Made by a program: the position numbers and the translations under genes. A DNA stretch of 64,000 bases. It comes from Hevea brasiliensis. Its lineage: Eukaryota > Streptophyta > Magnoliopsida > Malpighiales > Euphorbiaceae. The notes beneath the pieces were generated by a model. It was not told the origin of the DNA and searched no databases. It was given only the letters and a program-made list of their open reading frames with translations. Positions 1-13,140 of the stretch are shown piece by piece (position 1 is the first letter of the stretch; every line of letters begins with the position of its first letter). Location: positions 35,992,167 to 36,056,166 of the forward strand of contig NC_079510.1 in NCBI RefSeq assembly GCF_030052815.1, written 5' to 3'.

Positions 1-327
1 TTATGTTGGTAAAATTATTAACTATATGCATGATGGGATTGAATGAGGGAGCTGAGCTCTTATTTGAGTTATGACATTTTGATTATGTGGAAGGTGAGCT
101 GAGCTCCCCAATTTATTAAATATTATGTTTACAGATTCGGCGAGTCAAAAACTCCCCGTTGAATGGTCCATTTTATGGCCGGACTCTGTCCGGTTGAATT
201 CCTGAAATTGGGCTCAAATGGGCCTTAGAGTTGGGTTAAGGAATAGTTAGGCTTACTACGGGCCTCGGAGGCTTTAGGCTGGCCCAAGTCCTAGTGCCGG
301 TCCAGCCCATAGGTTGGGTCGTAATAA
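1..327 (+). mobile_element. 3' end of an LTR, related to the solo LTR at 46909-50731
   Basis: This stretch shares a run of landmarks with the last 290 bp of the solo LTR further right. Both have GTGAGCTGAGCTCCCCA, then a cgagt...ccgttg...ttttatggc segment, then taggcttacta, then caagt(c)ctagtgcc, and finally ttgggtcgt. The solo LTR ends in TTGGGTCGTGACA. Here the end reads ttgggtcgtaata at about 315-327, so the terminal CA is lost. Only the end of the repeat is in the window, so its full length and any target duplication cannot be seen. Confidence 0.5.
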
Positions 328-1109
328 GAAAAATACTAAAATCAATTAAATTAGGAATATAAAACCAACACTAACTAGGAAATTCTAAACAATAACATTA
401 CTAAACAATTAAAATACTACTTCCTAATTAAATTAACTAAATAATAGAAATCTAGACTTCCAAATTATAATATAAAATCTGAATGAAAGATCCTAATTTT
501 ACAATAAAAAAATTAGACAAAAATAAGTCCTAAATCTAATTTCCTTGATTGCATCAAAACCCCATTATGTCCTGACCGCATATCATACTCAAGGAGGGAA
601 GGAGTGTTCTTTATGAAGTCTGCTAAGCCTAGTTATAGCCCCGTCATCATCCTCCACATTGGCTGACCTTGGGCCCACCTTAGATCCAATTATAATCAAG
701 GAAATGTAATTTCCTGATGAAATAGATACTTTTCCAAAACTCTTGATTATTTGAAAAGAATCTATGGAGTACACTAGCCTAGGAATTGCCTTCAATTGGA
801 AGTTGTCTACCGTATATACCATGCGCTAATTGTTTGCTTGTAATTGTAGAATTAGCAATAATTACCAATGAGCTTTAGTTTATTTATATAAGAGTGGTCT
901 GCAGGACTGTGAGGTCTCAAGTTAAAGTCCTAGTTGAATCTAATTATATAAAAAAAAAAAAAAAAAGAAATAGCAATAATTTGTATTTACTATAACTTCC
1001 TGAGGAATTCAATTTGATCAGTACAACATTTTTCATAATTAAACTAATCCTGCACTTTCAGTGTAAAACGAAAATTTTAATCAACAGCAAAAAGGAGGTT
1101 GCAACATAG
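328..1109. other. AT-rich stretch with no recognisable gene
   Basis: This is the segment downstream of the last recognisable MORC exon. It holds an A-run near 951-966 and AT-rich sequence. A 77-codon minus-strand open frame (589-822) has no recognisable domain. C-terminal MORC exons (coiled coil) would be expected here on the minus strand, but I could not find them. Confidence 0.4.
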
Positions 1110-2900
1110 CTACCAGTATTCAATAGTCATTTGCTTTAAATTCTCAAAATCTTGCTTATTGTGAGTAGGTTCAATGTAATTTGCTTCCAGGACACCTGAG
1201 AATATTATTATGTAAAAGCTAAACCATAAACACAATTTATATCAAATTCACAGAATAGCTCTAGTCAACAATTCTCACCAACAATTCCCCCACCAACGCT
1301 GTTTGTTGTATTCTTAAGCACACGCCAAAAAGGCTGCCAAAAAACAAAAAATGAAATTCCAGAGCATGTGAAAAAGAAGCATTTAGCCATAAAGACGCCA
1401 AAACTTCAAATTTCTTCATCCTTGACAACACAAAGGGGGAATAGAAAGCCCTTAGAGTTACTTCACACAGTGATTACATCAATGTCCTACCATGATATCA
1501 CAAGTTCAGAATCATGTACTAAATTCATCAAGGTATATTGACACTGAGGTTGCCAAGGGAAAGGAACAAGTCACATATTCCTTATGATTAACAAAATAAG
1601 AGTAGATTCTATCCACACACCATCTACCAGAAATCAACATAAATTATCCAGCATGCATTTGCAAGATTGTTCTTACTTTTCAAGATAACTAATAGAAGCA
1701 AAATATACAAGGGTTTCATAGACTTAATTAAAGGAGTTTAACTGTAACCTACATAATAGATAAAGGGACTTACTAAGTCGGTTTAAATGGTAGATGTTGA
1801 AGCCATGGATATTTACATCTGGAGCTTCCTTAAGAAATCCTATCGTAGTAATAACGACAGTCTAAGTGACAAAACCATCAGGCACGGACAGCCACTAAAG
1901 GCTGACAATAAATACAGATGCACAACTTAGTGCAAAGTTTTACACATTTTGTAAGTAATCATTATCGAATATGATTATTTTAAGATCCATATAGTACACA
2001 CAATTATGTTATGTTATTGGCCTCGTATATACACAATTACTTCAGGAAATGGTTTTCAAGTTATGTTGTAAAAAATTGCAAATGATTAGAAAGAATAAAA
2101 GTTCAATCCAGCTCCAAACATTTCCGTGTTGTGCACTCAATCCTGTTTCATTTAAACAAATGCAAAACACTTCAGAAGATTACATGTATGACCTTTCCAA
2201 ATGGATATAATGCACTGTCACTATCTCAGGAACCTTGATGAAAACAATGCCCTTTCCTAGTTTTCTATTTATGGACTCCATGTCAACCATATAATGACAT
2301 TACAAAAACAAAAGAAAGCTAGGCAAATAATGAAGTTGTCAAAACTGAAGATTCACATCATGCCAATAACAATAGCTGGCAACATAGACCTCATTTTTTA
2401 CACCAGTTTGTGGCTTATACAGGATGAATTCGGGAAATTTAAGATCATCGGCTAAATTATGTTGCTCCACAACTCGTCTCGCAATTTTATGTTAAAGGAC
2501 TGTGGTAGCCGCAGATACAAGATGGACAAATACACCTGTGAACCATTAGAAAAAACATAATCATGAAAATGTACATATATGAGTAGATTAAGTGTAAAAT
2601 ATAAACCATGTATTTACACGAAGGGAATAATGGTATACATTTGCTATATGCTGTTGGAATATTGGTTTCGGAAGGTCACCAACCTGAAATAATTTTGGGT
2701 CCCCACTAATACGAATATCCTGCATCCATATTGCAATTAATCAACATATCTAGTTCCAAAGATGACTCCACAGAAAATGATAGCAAAGGGATAAAGTAAT
2801 TCTCAATATTAGAATCAAAATCTAATTCCATATCCCCATCATCATTGAGCCAAAGATTGTATAAAACAATTTTTGTTCCATGATCCCCTATATCGTCAAA
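1110..2900 (-). pseudogene. MORC-like: MORC relic, exons 10-15: transducer-like C-terminal half
   Basis: Exon 10 (2900-2802) is intact (FDDIGDHGTKIVLYNLWLND and on to ELDFDSNIE), but the base pair GT expected after GAG is absent. Exon 11 (2719-2618) has DIRISGDPKLFQVGDLPKPI to YHYSLR. Exon 12 (2535-2390) has VYLSILYLRLPQSFNIKLR, a 1-bp deletion, then VVEQHNLADDLKFPEFILYK. Exon 13 (1861-1774) has VVITTIGFLKEAPDVNIHGF. Exon 14 (1333-1279) has PFWRVLKNTTNSVGGGIVG; its phase does not close cleanly with exon 13. The last exon (1195-1110) has VLEANYIEPTHNKQDFEN, lacks about ten residues usual in the family, continues LKQMTIEYW and stops at TAG. These exons are the strongest family evidence. Confidence 0.87.
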
Positions 2901-4173
2901 CTGAGTGTTGGGTTAGTAAGATGAAAAAAGTAAAGTGGGGTGGTGCATGAAGAAAGAGAATGTCATAGACAGTATGAGGATGTCACTGCAACAAGAACTA
3001 CATGCACTGAATATCAAGTCCTAAGACCAAAAAAAAAAAAAATTTGTTAACTGCAATAATGAGGCCATCCATAACTCAAATACTTTGTGCAGTAATGGTG
3101 CTTGTTTATTACTACCCTTCCCTACAGTGGTGAACACGTCCTTGAAGTTGGACAAATGATTCAGAACTAAAAAAAGGGGCTCCTCAAGTTTAAGAATTAC
3201 ACTTTAACAGGAGGAAATTAGGTTTCAGAGAATTTTGCATGTGAAGGGGGCAACATATTTCTTTTTCAAATACCCTTGGCAAATAAAACATTATTTTAAA
3301 ACATTAAACATACCAGCAAGTGTCCTAGATTCAGATTCAACAAATGGACATTTACTTTGCAAGTCCCACATGTGAGGAAATAGTTAACACACAATAGATA
3401 AAACCGTTTAACACATAAAATCCACAACAGCAGCACCATTAATACTACCAGCATACAATTACACCACCACACTAACATCACAACTCCAATGCAATCTCGT
3501 ATTCGTTCATCACCTTTTCTAGTATTAAGCAATCTCCATAAAAGACTTGCACTCCATACGTCATATGCATAAGGGAACAGCTGTTTCATATTACCAAAGA
3601 ACCACCCAAACTTAAATTCTCAAACTTAGATAAGCGGACTCAAGAATCGGTTTCATATCGCTAAGACAGCAACACGCCCCTTAGACCATAGGTTGTACGT
3701 ACAAGGGAGCTGTTGTTCATATTGCCAAAAATATTGAACCTAAAAGTTCAAACTTAGAGAAGATGGTCTTAAGATAAGCTTATATGGCTTTAATATGTCA
3801 CTTCATGCAAAACTACATTGGGCTTGAAGTATGGACAAACCCCATGTATCCTTACACCATAGCCCCACTTCTACCTTTTACTCCATTACCATGCCTAAAG
3901 ACCTTTCAATCTAAAAAACCCAATGCTCATAGGAAGGAGCACAGTAATACATAATTAAGAGTATTATTATAGGGTTTTAATATTATGTCGGGTTCCTTTG
4001 CATTTTTGCATCTATTATGATAATTATAACGAAATTGAATATTTCCTACAAATTGATTTCTCAAAGTTGTTTCAAATGTGAAGTAAAAATTTTAATTCTC
4101 ATTAAATTTCAAAATGGCCTTGTTGCGATACTTTAAAAACGTAAAAAATGCCTTGTAGTTTAGCAATTTGACA

Positions 4174-7100
4174 ACTTCGCCTAAGTAGTTTATGCTTAGC
4201 CAGTCCCAAGCCCGGATAAAGAAGGAGGGTTGCGGTAGGTGACAACCAGCATAAAAATTTTATCACACCCCATGATATGGATTCTTACGATATAAACGTT
4301 GGGGCATCCTCTACTTACGACGTGCTACATCGGAGTCCAAGTGTAATGAGAAATATGCAAGGGTGTAAGGCGTTCAACGAAAGCGGCGTGCCATGTCGGT
4401 GCCCAAGTGTGGTGTTAAATGAGCAAGGGTTCCCATATCATGGACGGGTGTGGGTAAAGAAGTTAGTCCATAGAACAGATGATAGAATAAATAGTGAAAT
4501 AGAACACAAGATAGGCATAGAGAATAATAGAAGATATCATAGAAGGAGATCAATTAGGAAGAAACATGATAGAAGGAGAATTAGGATTGGTACTTGGAAT
4601 GTTGGATCACTTACAGGGAAATTAATGGAGCTTGTGGATACCTTGGAAAGGAGAAGGGTGAATATTGCTTGCATTCAAGAGACTAAATAGGTAGGAGAGA
4701 AAAGCAAGGAAGTGAATAATTCAGAATACAAACTGTGGTTTACTATAAAGGAGAGAAGCAAGAACAGAGTGGGCATGATCATAGACAGGACATTGAAAGA
4801 TGCCGTAATAGATGTAAAAAGAGTAGGAGATAGAATTATACTAGTAAAGCTAGTACTAGAAGGAGAAACAATAAATGTAGCTAGTACTTATGTCCCATAA
4901 ATAGGACTAGATAGTGAGAGTAAATAAAGATTTTGGGAAGATATGGATGATCTAATGCAAAGCATACCGAATGAAGAGAATGTTCTCATCGGTGGAGATT
5001 TGAATGAACATGTAGGAAATGATAGGCAAGGTTATGAGAATATTCATGGAGGTTTTGGTTTTGGTAGCCGAAATGAGGAGGGGAAAAGCATCCTGGATTT
5101 TGCCATGGTGTACGACCTAATACTAGAAAATATCTAATTTATAAAAAGGGAGTCGCACTTAGTGACTTTCAAAAGTGGACAACATAAAAGCCAAATTGAC
5201 TTCCTCTTAACCAGGAAGACAAATAGAGCTCTATGCAAGGATTGCAAGGTTATTCTGAGAGAGGCTTTAACAAGTTAACATTGGTTAGTGGTCTTAGACG
5301 TTAAGTTTAGGAACAATTCAAGTAAGGCTAGAAGAAATATTGTAGCTCGAACAAAGTAGTAGGAGTTCAAAGGAGTAAAGTAAGTGAAATTCAAAAATGA
5401 GCTTCTCGAGTCCGAAGCATGGAAGCTGGATGTGGAGGCCAATGGTATGTGAATACAGATGGCATCAAAATTAGAGAAGTAGCTAGAAAAGTACTTGGAG
5501 AGTCTAGAGGACATGGGCCACCCTCAAAAGAGAAATGGTGGTAGAGTGAGGAAGTACAAAAGGCAATGAAGAGAAAGAGGGAATGGTATAAGAAATTACC
5601 TAAGTGTAATAATAATGAATAGTACAAGATAGCAAAGAAAGAGGCAAAAAAGGCAGTTAGTCAGGTAAGAGCGCAGGCCTTTGAAAAGTTATATGAGAAA
5701 CTTGGAACTAAAGAACGGGAGAAAGATATTTATAGATTAGCAAGGAAGAGAGAAAAGGAATGTTAAAATCTCAATCAAGTTAAGTGCATAAAGATAAAGA
5801 AGCAAAAGTGTTGGTAAAAGATGAGGACATTAAAAAAAGAGGAAGAAATTATTTTGATGACCTTTTTAATAATAGTCCAAGTGGTAATAGCGTGAATAGT
5901 AGACTACAAAGCAATAGAAAAAAATGTGAATTATATTAGAAGAATTAGATCTTCAGAAGTAAAGGAAAAACTTAAGAGAATGAAAATGGGTAAAGCCTGT
6001 GGATCCGATAGAATACCAATTGAAATGTGGAAGTATTTGAGAGATGTGGGAGTGGCATGATTAACTAAATTGTTTAATAAGATTCTAAACTCAAAGAAAA
6101 TACCTGATGAATGGAAGATGAGTATTTTAGTACCTATTTTTAAAAAGAAAGGAGATATACAAAGTTGCTCAAACTATAGAGGAATTAAACTCATGAGCCA
6201 TACTATGAAATTGTGGGAGAGAATTGTGAAACATCGACTACGTCATGACACTTCTATCTCCCCCAATCAATTTGGCTTCATGCCTAGTCATTCAACTATG
6301 GAAGCATTTTTCTCATTAGAAGCTTGATGGAAAAATATAAAGATGTGAAGAAAGATCTACATATGATTTTTATCGATTTGGAGAAAGCTTATGATAGCAT
6401 TCCAAGAGATGTCTTATGGACAGTATTAGAACAAAAGAGGGTATCTATTAGTTACATACAAGTATTGAAAGATATGTATAAAGGAACAACTATTATTGTG
6501 CATAGTGGGAGGGGACACAAGAGATTTTCCTATCTCAGTTGGATTACACCAAGGTTCAGCAGTGAGCTCTTACCTTTTTATATTAGTTCTAGATGAATTG
6601 ACAAAACATATAGTATCCCTTAGTGCATGATATTTACGGATGATATAGTTCTAATAGATGAGACGCGAGAAGGAGTCAATAGAAAGCTAGAGCTTTGGAG
6701 AAATACTATAGAGTCAAAGGGCTTTAAGTTAAGTAGAATGAAGACAGAATACATGCATTGCAAGTTCTGTGAAGGCCGAACTGGTAATAGGGAATGAGTT
6801 AGTTTGGATGGAGTGGTATTGCCCCAAAGTAATCACTTTAAATATCTTGGCTCAATCCTTCAAGTAGATGGGAGATGTGAGGAGGATGTTAGTCATAGGA
6901 TTAAAGTCGGAGAGTTGAAGTAGAGACGTGCCACGGGAGTTTTATGTAATCGCAAGATTCCCAATAAGTTGAAAAAAAAAATTTACCGTACAACCATACG
7001 ATTGGCCATGTTATATGGTAGTGAGTGTTGGGCATAAAGGAGCCATATGTGTCTAAGATGAGAGTTACGGAGATGAGAATGTTAAGGTGGATGAGTGGCC

Positions 7101-7434
7101 ATACTAGACTATATAAAGTCCGCAATGAGAGTATTAGAAAAAAGATATGAGTGGTGCCAACTGAGGATAAGTTGAAAGAAGGGAGATTGAGGTAGTTTGG
7201 TCATATGAAATGTAGACATATAGAGACTCCAGTTGGACAAGTAGAGCACATTAAATTAGAGGATAGAAAGAAAAGAAGGGGTAGACCTAAACTGACTTGG
7301 AGGAGAGTAATACAACATAATCTAGAAGTATTACATATTTTTGAAAATTTAATCTAAAATCGTTTAGAGTGGAGAAAGAAAATCCATATAACTGACCCCA
7401 ATAAATTTTTAGGATAAAGGTTTAGTTAAGTTGA
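4174..7434 (+). mobile_element. RTE-clade LINE, full length but decayed
   Basis: The element lies in an intron of the MORC relic, in the opposite orientation. The 16-bp sequence GTTTAGCAATTTGACA at 4158-4173 recurs with one mismatch at 7435-7450, so these are the likely target duplications. The length of about 3.26 kb fits a complete RTE element. Near the 5' end is an untranslated stretch (cccggataaagaaggagggttgcgg), and the 3' end reads ggataaaggtttagttaagttgagttt, the TTGAG-rich tail also seen in the second copy at 47886. Unlike L1 elements it has no separate ORF1. Confidence 0.85.
4277..7130 (+). pseudogene. RTE LINE endonuclease/reverse transcriptase ORF remnant
   Basis: One original ORF is now broken by many stops and shifts. 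An APE-type endonuclease domain occupies about 4560-5140: RIRIGTWNVGSLTGK, then IQETK, and GGDLNEHVG (catalytic Asp/Asn motif) near 4993-5020. The reverse transcriptase spans about 5940-7050: IPDEWKMSILVPIFKKKGD, NYRGIKLMSHTMKLWERI, PNQFGFMP, then FIDLEKAYDSIPRDVLW near 6370-6420. The catalytic YADD box appears as FTDD near 6630-6655. After it come SNHFKYLGSILQVDG and RLAMLYGSECWA. Several stops are TAG or TAA in otherwise conserved blocks. It cannot make a functional protein. Confidence 0.85.
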
Positions 7435-7974
7435 GTTTAACAATTTGACACTTGAGGACAAATGAATTTTTTTGTCAATTAAGAATCTTGAGCTTAGATC
7501 CATTAATTTGTTCTTGACTACAGCCATAACTTATACCAACTAAAAAATTATTGTTTTGTCTCAATTTGGACATGTGAACACCACAGCAGATAAAAAAAAG
7601 TGAAATCTTTTTTTTTTTTTTTTTATGCCTCTTTAAAGTTAAAAGAATTTTAAAAGAAGAATGAACAACCACTGCAACTAAATAAACCAAAAAAGAAAAC
7701 CCCTACCTCACCACGTACCCTTTAAAACAGAAAAATCTAAGGCTTCTATTGCTTCCGTGAGCTCTTCGAGCTTTCTCCAACTTTGCTTGGTCATGAATTA
7801 CAAGAATTGTAAGGATTATTTGCAATTTTGACACTGGCTTAGGGAAAAGTTCTGGGTTGTGACATCTGTGACCCATTTGTGGCTCAAAATAGGAATGAAG
7901 TGGAACAATTGGGTGTAAATGAATCAAACTATTGTGAGCTACTTGAAATAAAGTCACAAAATATTCTAATTTGA

Positions 7975-8360
7975 ATCAATTAAAATCAATTTGAGCTCAT
8001 TTATTGAGTGAAAAAAATACTCGACTAGAGTGGCCTGCAAGTCTAATCAAGTATTTAAGTTTTTATATATTTTCGATAAATTTTTTTATTATATATAAAA
8101 TTTAAAAATAGTTTGTGGATTTGAGCTTGAGCTCACTCAATTTTATTAAAGCTTTAACTCAAGATTAGTAAATAAATTTATCTAATTTTTTTAATGTTGA
8201 TCAGGTAAATTTCAGCTTGAGTATTTTATGCATTCGAGTCGAGCTCAAGCATTAAAAGTATAAGTCAATCAAGCTCAAGTCAAGTTTTGAGTTTTCTAAA
8301 CAAGTAAAATTTAACCAGTACATTTTGTCGACTCGAGTAAGCTTGATTACACCTCCAGAG
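7975..8360. repeat. Short AGCTCGAG-rich interspersed repeat (possible MITE)
   Basis: The stretch is built from repeated GAGCTTGAGCTC, GAGTCGAGCTCAAGC and tcaatcaagctcaagtcaag motifs on both strands, and it ends in gactcgagtaagcttgattacacctccag. The self-complementary composition suggests a non-autonomous element in the MORC intron. No convincing target duplication was found, so the borders are approximate. Confidence 0.35.
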
Positions 8361-9037
8361 GTAAAACATCATGATCAGAGTTTGTGAATAGTGTTGGGCT
8401 CTATGCTGAATAATGTCACTGGATAAATGCATTGCAACTCATAGAATCATAAGGGAATAAATGGCTTCAAGGTATGAGAGATACTTCATGCATGTTGCAC
8501 TATTTGGTTTCTAGAAAGTTGACCAAAGGAAAACACAATTTTATGTTTTATGTGGTATTATTTTCAAGACTTAAATGATTCAACTCAAGTAAGTATTGGG
8601 CACAACTTTTTCCATTTCTTAAACTTTTTGAACTTTTGTATCTTGGATAAGCAAGTGCGAAATGTACTTAAGTGACTCAATTTGGTGCATTAGCTTGTGT
8701 CCACAACTCCACATGGCCATGCTAAGGTGCAAATAGTAATTATTTTTTCATATTGTCCATCTGCAACATCAGCTTCTGCCTTGTTGCAAAGACAGATGAG
8801 AAAAGTAAAACTCAATGTATTTGATAAAAAAAGATTAATTTGTCCCTTGAAGTGTCAAAGCACTAAACCACAATGTTACTTGCCTGGAACATACATAGGA
8901 ATGCACTAGATAATAAAGGCATCAAGAATGAGAAATATAAGTGCAAAACCTTCTATTATCAAGCAAAAGAACAATAATTTTTATTTTTAAAATATAATAG
9001 TTGCAAGCATGCTCTGCAAAAGATTCTACAGACTCAC

Positions 9038-10044
9038 TTGCTTCAGCAACTCCTCTTCTGTTGAATAAGGAGACCATTGCAATAGCATGGTCAGATTTGA
9101 AGAAAAGTGCTCCATGCCATGATGAAGAATGGGTCCAAATGATTTAGTTCACGAATTAAATTCATAATAAACCTGTAATGATAATAATAATAATAATAAC
9201 AATAAACTGACAGTAAGTTTGGAGGTAGGAGATAATCAGCTAACCAATAAATACCAGCAATTCAAACATCACAGCATGGAAAAGAAATTTAAAAAGGACT
9301 TGAATAATTAAGAATATGAGCAAAGGCATATGCAACAGATTACTTTTGATTAGGACCAGATTCAACATACTAGGTATATACAGCTGAATATTCATGATTA
9401 TAATCAGAGTTGAAGTACTTGCCGAAATGAACCAAAAACGGTGCAATCTCCACAATTTGATGCCAGCCTAAAGAAGGACGTTACTTTCTCAATCTTTATC
9501 CAACCAGAATAAAAACAGAAATCAAGAGTTTAAAGTGGAGAACTTTACTGTTACCAGTCCTGCTCCTTATTTCTCAAAAAGCAATCAATGGATTAAAAAA
9601 AAAAAAATCTCCCTACATGATAACCTAAGCAAAGTTTGTTCTCACTTTCTTTTTCTATGTGTACAGGTGTTCATATGCATATTTGCATGCATACTGGTAT
9701 GAATGTAGGCGTGAGACTGTGTGTTTGTGTATCCATAGTGAGTTGCAATTATACACGATCTTTAATCTTGAAGGAAGACATTGCGATGAGTATTTTTGCC
9801 TATGTTCAAGTCTGCCATATGCTAGATTACCATGAAGTTTTTCCATCAAGTCTTTACCTGTCATTAATTCAATTAATCCCATCTATATTTGCAACTAGCA
9901 ATCAAGAGTGAACCAATGAAAACAATTATTTATAGATTATAACAGAATGTTAAAAGATCATACCCACCATTGGATGATGATCTTTTCATGGCCCACGCTT
10001 CTCAAAATGTATAAGATAGGAGTCCAGCACTTTGAGTTGATGGC
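9038..10044 (-). pseudogene. MORC-like: MORC relic, exons 8 and 9
   Basis: Exon 8 (10044-9964) starts after GATCAG and reads PSTQSAGLLSYTF. A missing T then shifts the frame; the following LRSVGHEKIII and MVG are readable in other frames, separated by a second 1-bp loss. Exon 9 (9172-9038) starts after ATTACAG and reads YYEFNS, an in-frame TGA, then TKSFGPILHHGMEHFSSN and LTMLLQWSPYSTEEELLKQ. It ends at CAA|GTGAGT, in phase with exon 10 (FDDIG). The 790 bp between the exons is intron-like, with no other coding signal. Confidence 0.83.
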
Positions 10045-10330
10045 CTGATCAAAGGCATATACTAGAATCATAAACAACCAACAAAACACAAGCCAATGCT
10101 GCACCATCTAAATACAGAATATGAGCATTTTCCTTTCAATTTGAAACAGTTCAGATTCCACAATCTCATATGTTCTCCATTATTTTGCGATCTGGAACCA
10201 AGTATCTTTAAACAAAATAAGTGCAGAAAGCCAGAAACATAAGGGAAAGAGAACTTAGCAACATAATATTAACAAGCAACTATAAAAAATGTCATTCACT
10301 CTTGAGGCCCACTCTTTAGAAGCCAAGCCT

Positions 10331-13140
10331 GAAAATATTAGTTTCGATAAAATGACCAATCACCAAGGTAAAATCACCAGACAATCCCCAACGCCCAAAT
10401 ATTAGTTTAAGCCATCAATATCCAAATTTGTTCACTTATTCCCCTTTTCTTACTTTTGGCTTCCATATCCTTTTCTGTCTCATACAATAAATTTCAATTG
10501 TGTGTATCAATCTACATGCAGAAATATGCTTGTTACCCATGGTTTTAAATCGCGGTCGCAGTCGCAATTGCGGTCGCGACATAGCCCAGAACGGCCATAA
10601 CGTAATAGCATACGACACGTAAATTTTTTTTGAAGAATTTGCAAAGTTCATAAAATGAGTAGATATTGATAGCAATAAATAAAATTAAGATATAAAACTA
10701 TATACTAAGCATTTATATATCAAATAAAGACGTTATCATCTATCATATTTGGACATCATTAACATTAACTAATTTAGACCTAAAATAATTATATAAATGA
10801 CAAATAACTAACCTTATTACCACCAAAATGAATGTCTAGGAGGTTCTTGATAGTCTTGACTTTGGTTCTAACTTTGAGAGCTGTGATCCTCACTTTGTTG
10901 ATATTGACTCAATTGATAATACTGTGATGGATTGAAACTAAATAAGGAATCAATGGATTAGCGGGTTGTGGAAAGTATGATTGCTCTGAATACATAGGAG
11001 GGGGATAATTATATGGATATGGATTTGAGTGTTCTTGTTCATGTCCATATCCATAATCACTAGTAGATGTAGATGATGAGCCTCCATGTATTATATTTCC
11101 ACCATGACCATACCCATAGCTAGATTCAGAATCAAAAGAACACTTTCCGTGTTGAACACCTTTGCCCTTTGATGATGATAATTCAGCACCACCAGAACCC
11201 CGTGATCTACGATGTCGATATGTCGTGGCCATTATGGAAATGGAGCTTCGCTACCAGACACTCCACCACCTTCGCCACCACCTTCGCCACCACTATCTTG
11301 CGATTGTGAAGTAGCACCTACACTAAGTCTATCCATTCATCCTCCTCCAACTTTACCACCACCACTATCGTCATCACCATCATCATCATTACTTGAACTT
11401 GACAATGCAAAACAATGTTCTGGTCTAACACTGCCACAAGTAGCACCACTTCCTTCTACTTGAGTTAGAGCAATATCTTCCTCATCCGACCAAAGATTTT
11501 GTTGACCATCAAACACAGGAGATTCCCTTTCCTCTAACCATGGATTTAATGGGTAATCTTCTTCAAAAATGTAATCCAAGTTAATTGGATTGTAATTTCT
11601 TTCCAACTCCTGCTGGCTTTTCCTCGTTGCATTCCTCACTTTTAGTCTCATATTATAGTGAACAAAAATAAGTGCATATAACTTTTTATACCTTAGTATG
11701 TTTCTTGACTTTGTATGTATAAGGGAAAAAGTGCTCCAATTTCTCTCACAATTTGATGCTGAAGTTGTTTGACTCAATACCTTAATTGCAATTTTTCTAA
11801 GTTCAAGAGCACTTTCACCATAAGTAATCCACCACTCAACTACATTATAGACATAGTTCAATAAATACAATAATTACTTTAATATTGGCTCAAAGCCTCA
11901 AAGTCAAAATTAATATAACATTGTTTAAAAATTATAGATGTTATTAGTTTTACCTGGATCACTGATCATAACGGCTCTTTGCTTCAAAACCGTACCAAAG
12001 CTCCCCAATTTATCTCAAAACATTAGTGCCTAGTATAGTAGATAGTAGATACACCCAAAATAACATTAATAAGCATGATAAAATCAAATGGATTATACTC
12101 CATTTCTAATTCTAACTAATTTTGAGAACTAAATTCGCTTAGTTATACACTTACTTGGTTCAATGCACGAGCTTGATTCACTAAATCGCTCTCTAACCTT
12201 TGAATAGCCTTCTTCAGTCCCAACATGATTTCCTCAACATTTCCAATATCGTATGGACCCATATTGGTATTGAGGATTAAGAAAGTACCTTCTAGAATCA
12301 AATATACATATTAGCTATTAAAATGATTTAAATTTTTTTTATGTAGTGAATATACCTAATTAAGGCATCAACTTACTAGCTGCATGTAAATCATGATGTG
12401 GTTGAATATTCCAACGATGATCAATGATTTTCCAATACTCTATATAGCTTCTGGCATTAGCTTTGATTTCTAACTTTGCTCTTTCAATTGCCTCAAATAC
12501 AAAACCCATAGTTGGCTTTTTATCACCATTCAATAATTTCAGAACTTTAAGTAAAGGCTCTTGAATTTTTCTTATTTCTTGGGCTTTCTCCCAAAAATTT
12601 CTTCCCACATTACCTAAGCCAAGAACAATTTTCCTTGCTTCATAAGGAGGTCCACTAGTAGCCTGACCAAACCTGCTTGCTATCCATTGCTCTGATTCAA
12701 ACATATTGCTCAACCCTATCCTACATCGGATAATAGACTCCAAAGCAATGAAATTTGTAGCAAATTGTGTAATGCCAGGGTGAATAATATCTCTATTGTT
12801 TGTAAATTTCTTCACATAATTTACAACCCAATTATGATTGTAAATAAATTGAGTGACAACTTTGGCTTGTTCAATAACTTTCTTGATGCTTTTTCTCTTC
12901 CCAAAATCTTCTAAAATTAGGTCAATGCAATGAGCTGCACAAGCTGTCCAATACAAGTTAGGAAAATTTTCCATTAATTTCTTTCCACCAGCTTTGATGG
13001 CAGCCTCATTATCTGTCACCACTTGAATAACCTTTTTCTGGGCTGATTTTTTCAACTACTTCTTTCATAATTTTAAAATAATACTCTACATCTTTACATT
13101 CCACATTTGATGCATCAATAGACTTATGGAACACTGTGCA
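10331..13140 (-). repeat. Tandem duplication, left copy (host flank plus 3' half of a hAT element)
   Basis: The 2810 bp at 10331-13140 are repeated head to tail at 13141-15963 with very few differences. The unit starts in ordinary intron sequence (gaaaatattagtttcgataa) about 200 bp outside the hAT end, includes the target duplication TTGTTACC (10530-10537) and the hAT end (10538 onward), and stops within the transposase at the codons for FHKS. The main difference is a 14-bp-shorter subterminal stretch at 10571-10620. The duplication is therefore later than the hAT insertion. Confidence 0.9.
10817..13139 (-). pseudogene. hAT transposase, 3'-terminal partial copy in the duplication
   Basis: This is the C-terminal two thirds of the same transposase as at 13639-16864, lacking the BED finger and start. 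Visible blocks are 13055-12360 (VTDNEAAIKAGGKKLMENFP, NLYWTACAAHCIDLILEDFG, PHHDLHAASKL) and 11870-11337, the hAT dimerisation region (YGESALELRKIAIKVLSQTT, SASNCERNWSTFSLIHTKSR). A glycine/serine/tyrosine-rich tail runs to the stop near 10817. It is cut at 13139, where the next repeat unit begins, so it has no N-terminus. Confidence 0.85.

Noticed and set aside
589..822. 77-codon minus-strand ORF downstream of the MORC relic
   Set aside because: No recognisable domain, and it does not match the expected MORC C-terminus; length is within chance for this composition.
3296..3589. 97-codon minus-strand ORF rich in Leu, Val and Trp
   Set aside because: It lies in an intron of the MORC relic and shows no family signature; its hydrophobic look results from a GT-rich stretch.
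7703..7957. Minus-strand ORF with a helical-looking KLEELTEAIEALDFSVL stretch in a neighbouring frame
   Set aside because: I could not connect it to MORC or any other family; it lies in an intron of the relic and has no splice context that fits.
11212..11463. Plus-strand Pro/Ser-rich ORF (and its copy at 13985-14287)
   Set aside because: Antisense to the Gly/Ser-rich tail of the hAT transposase.
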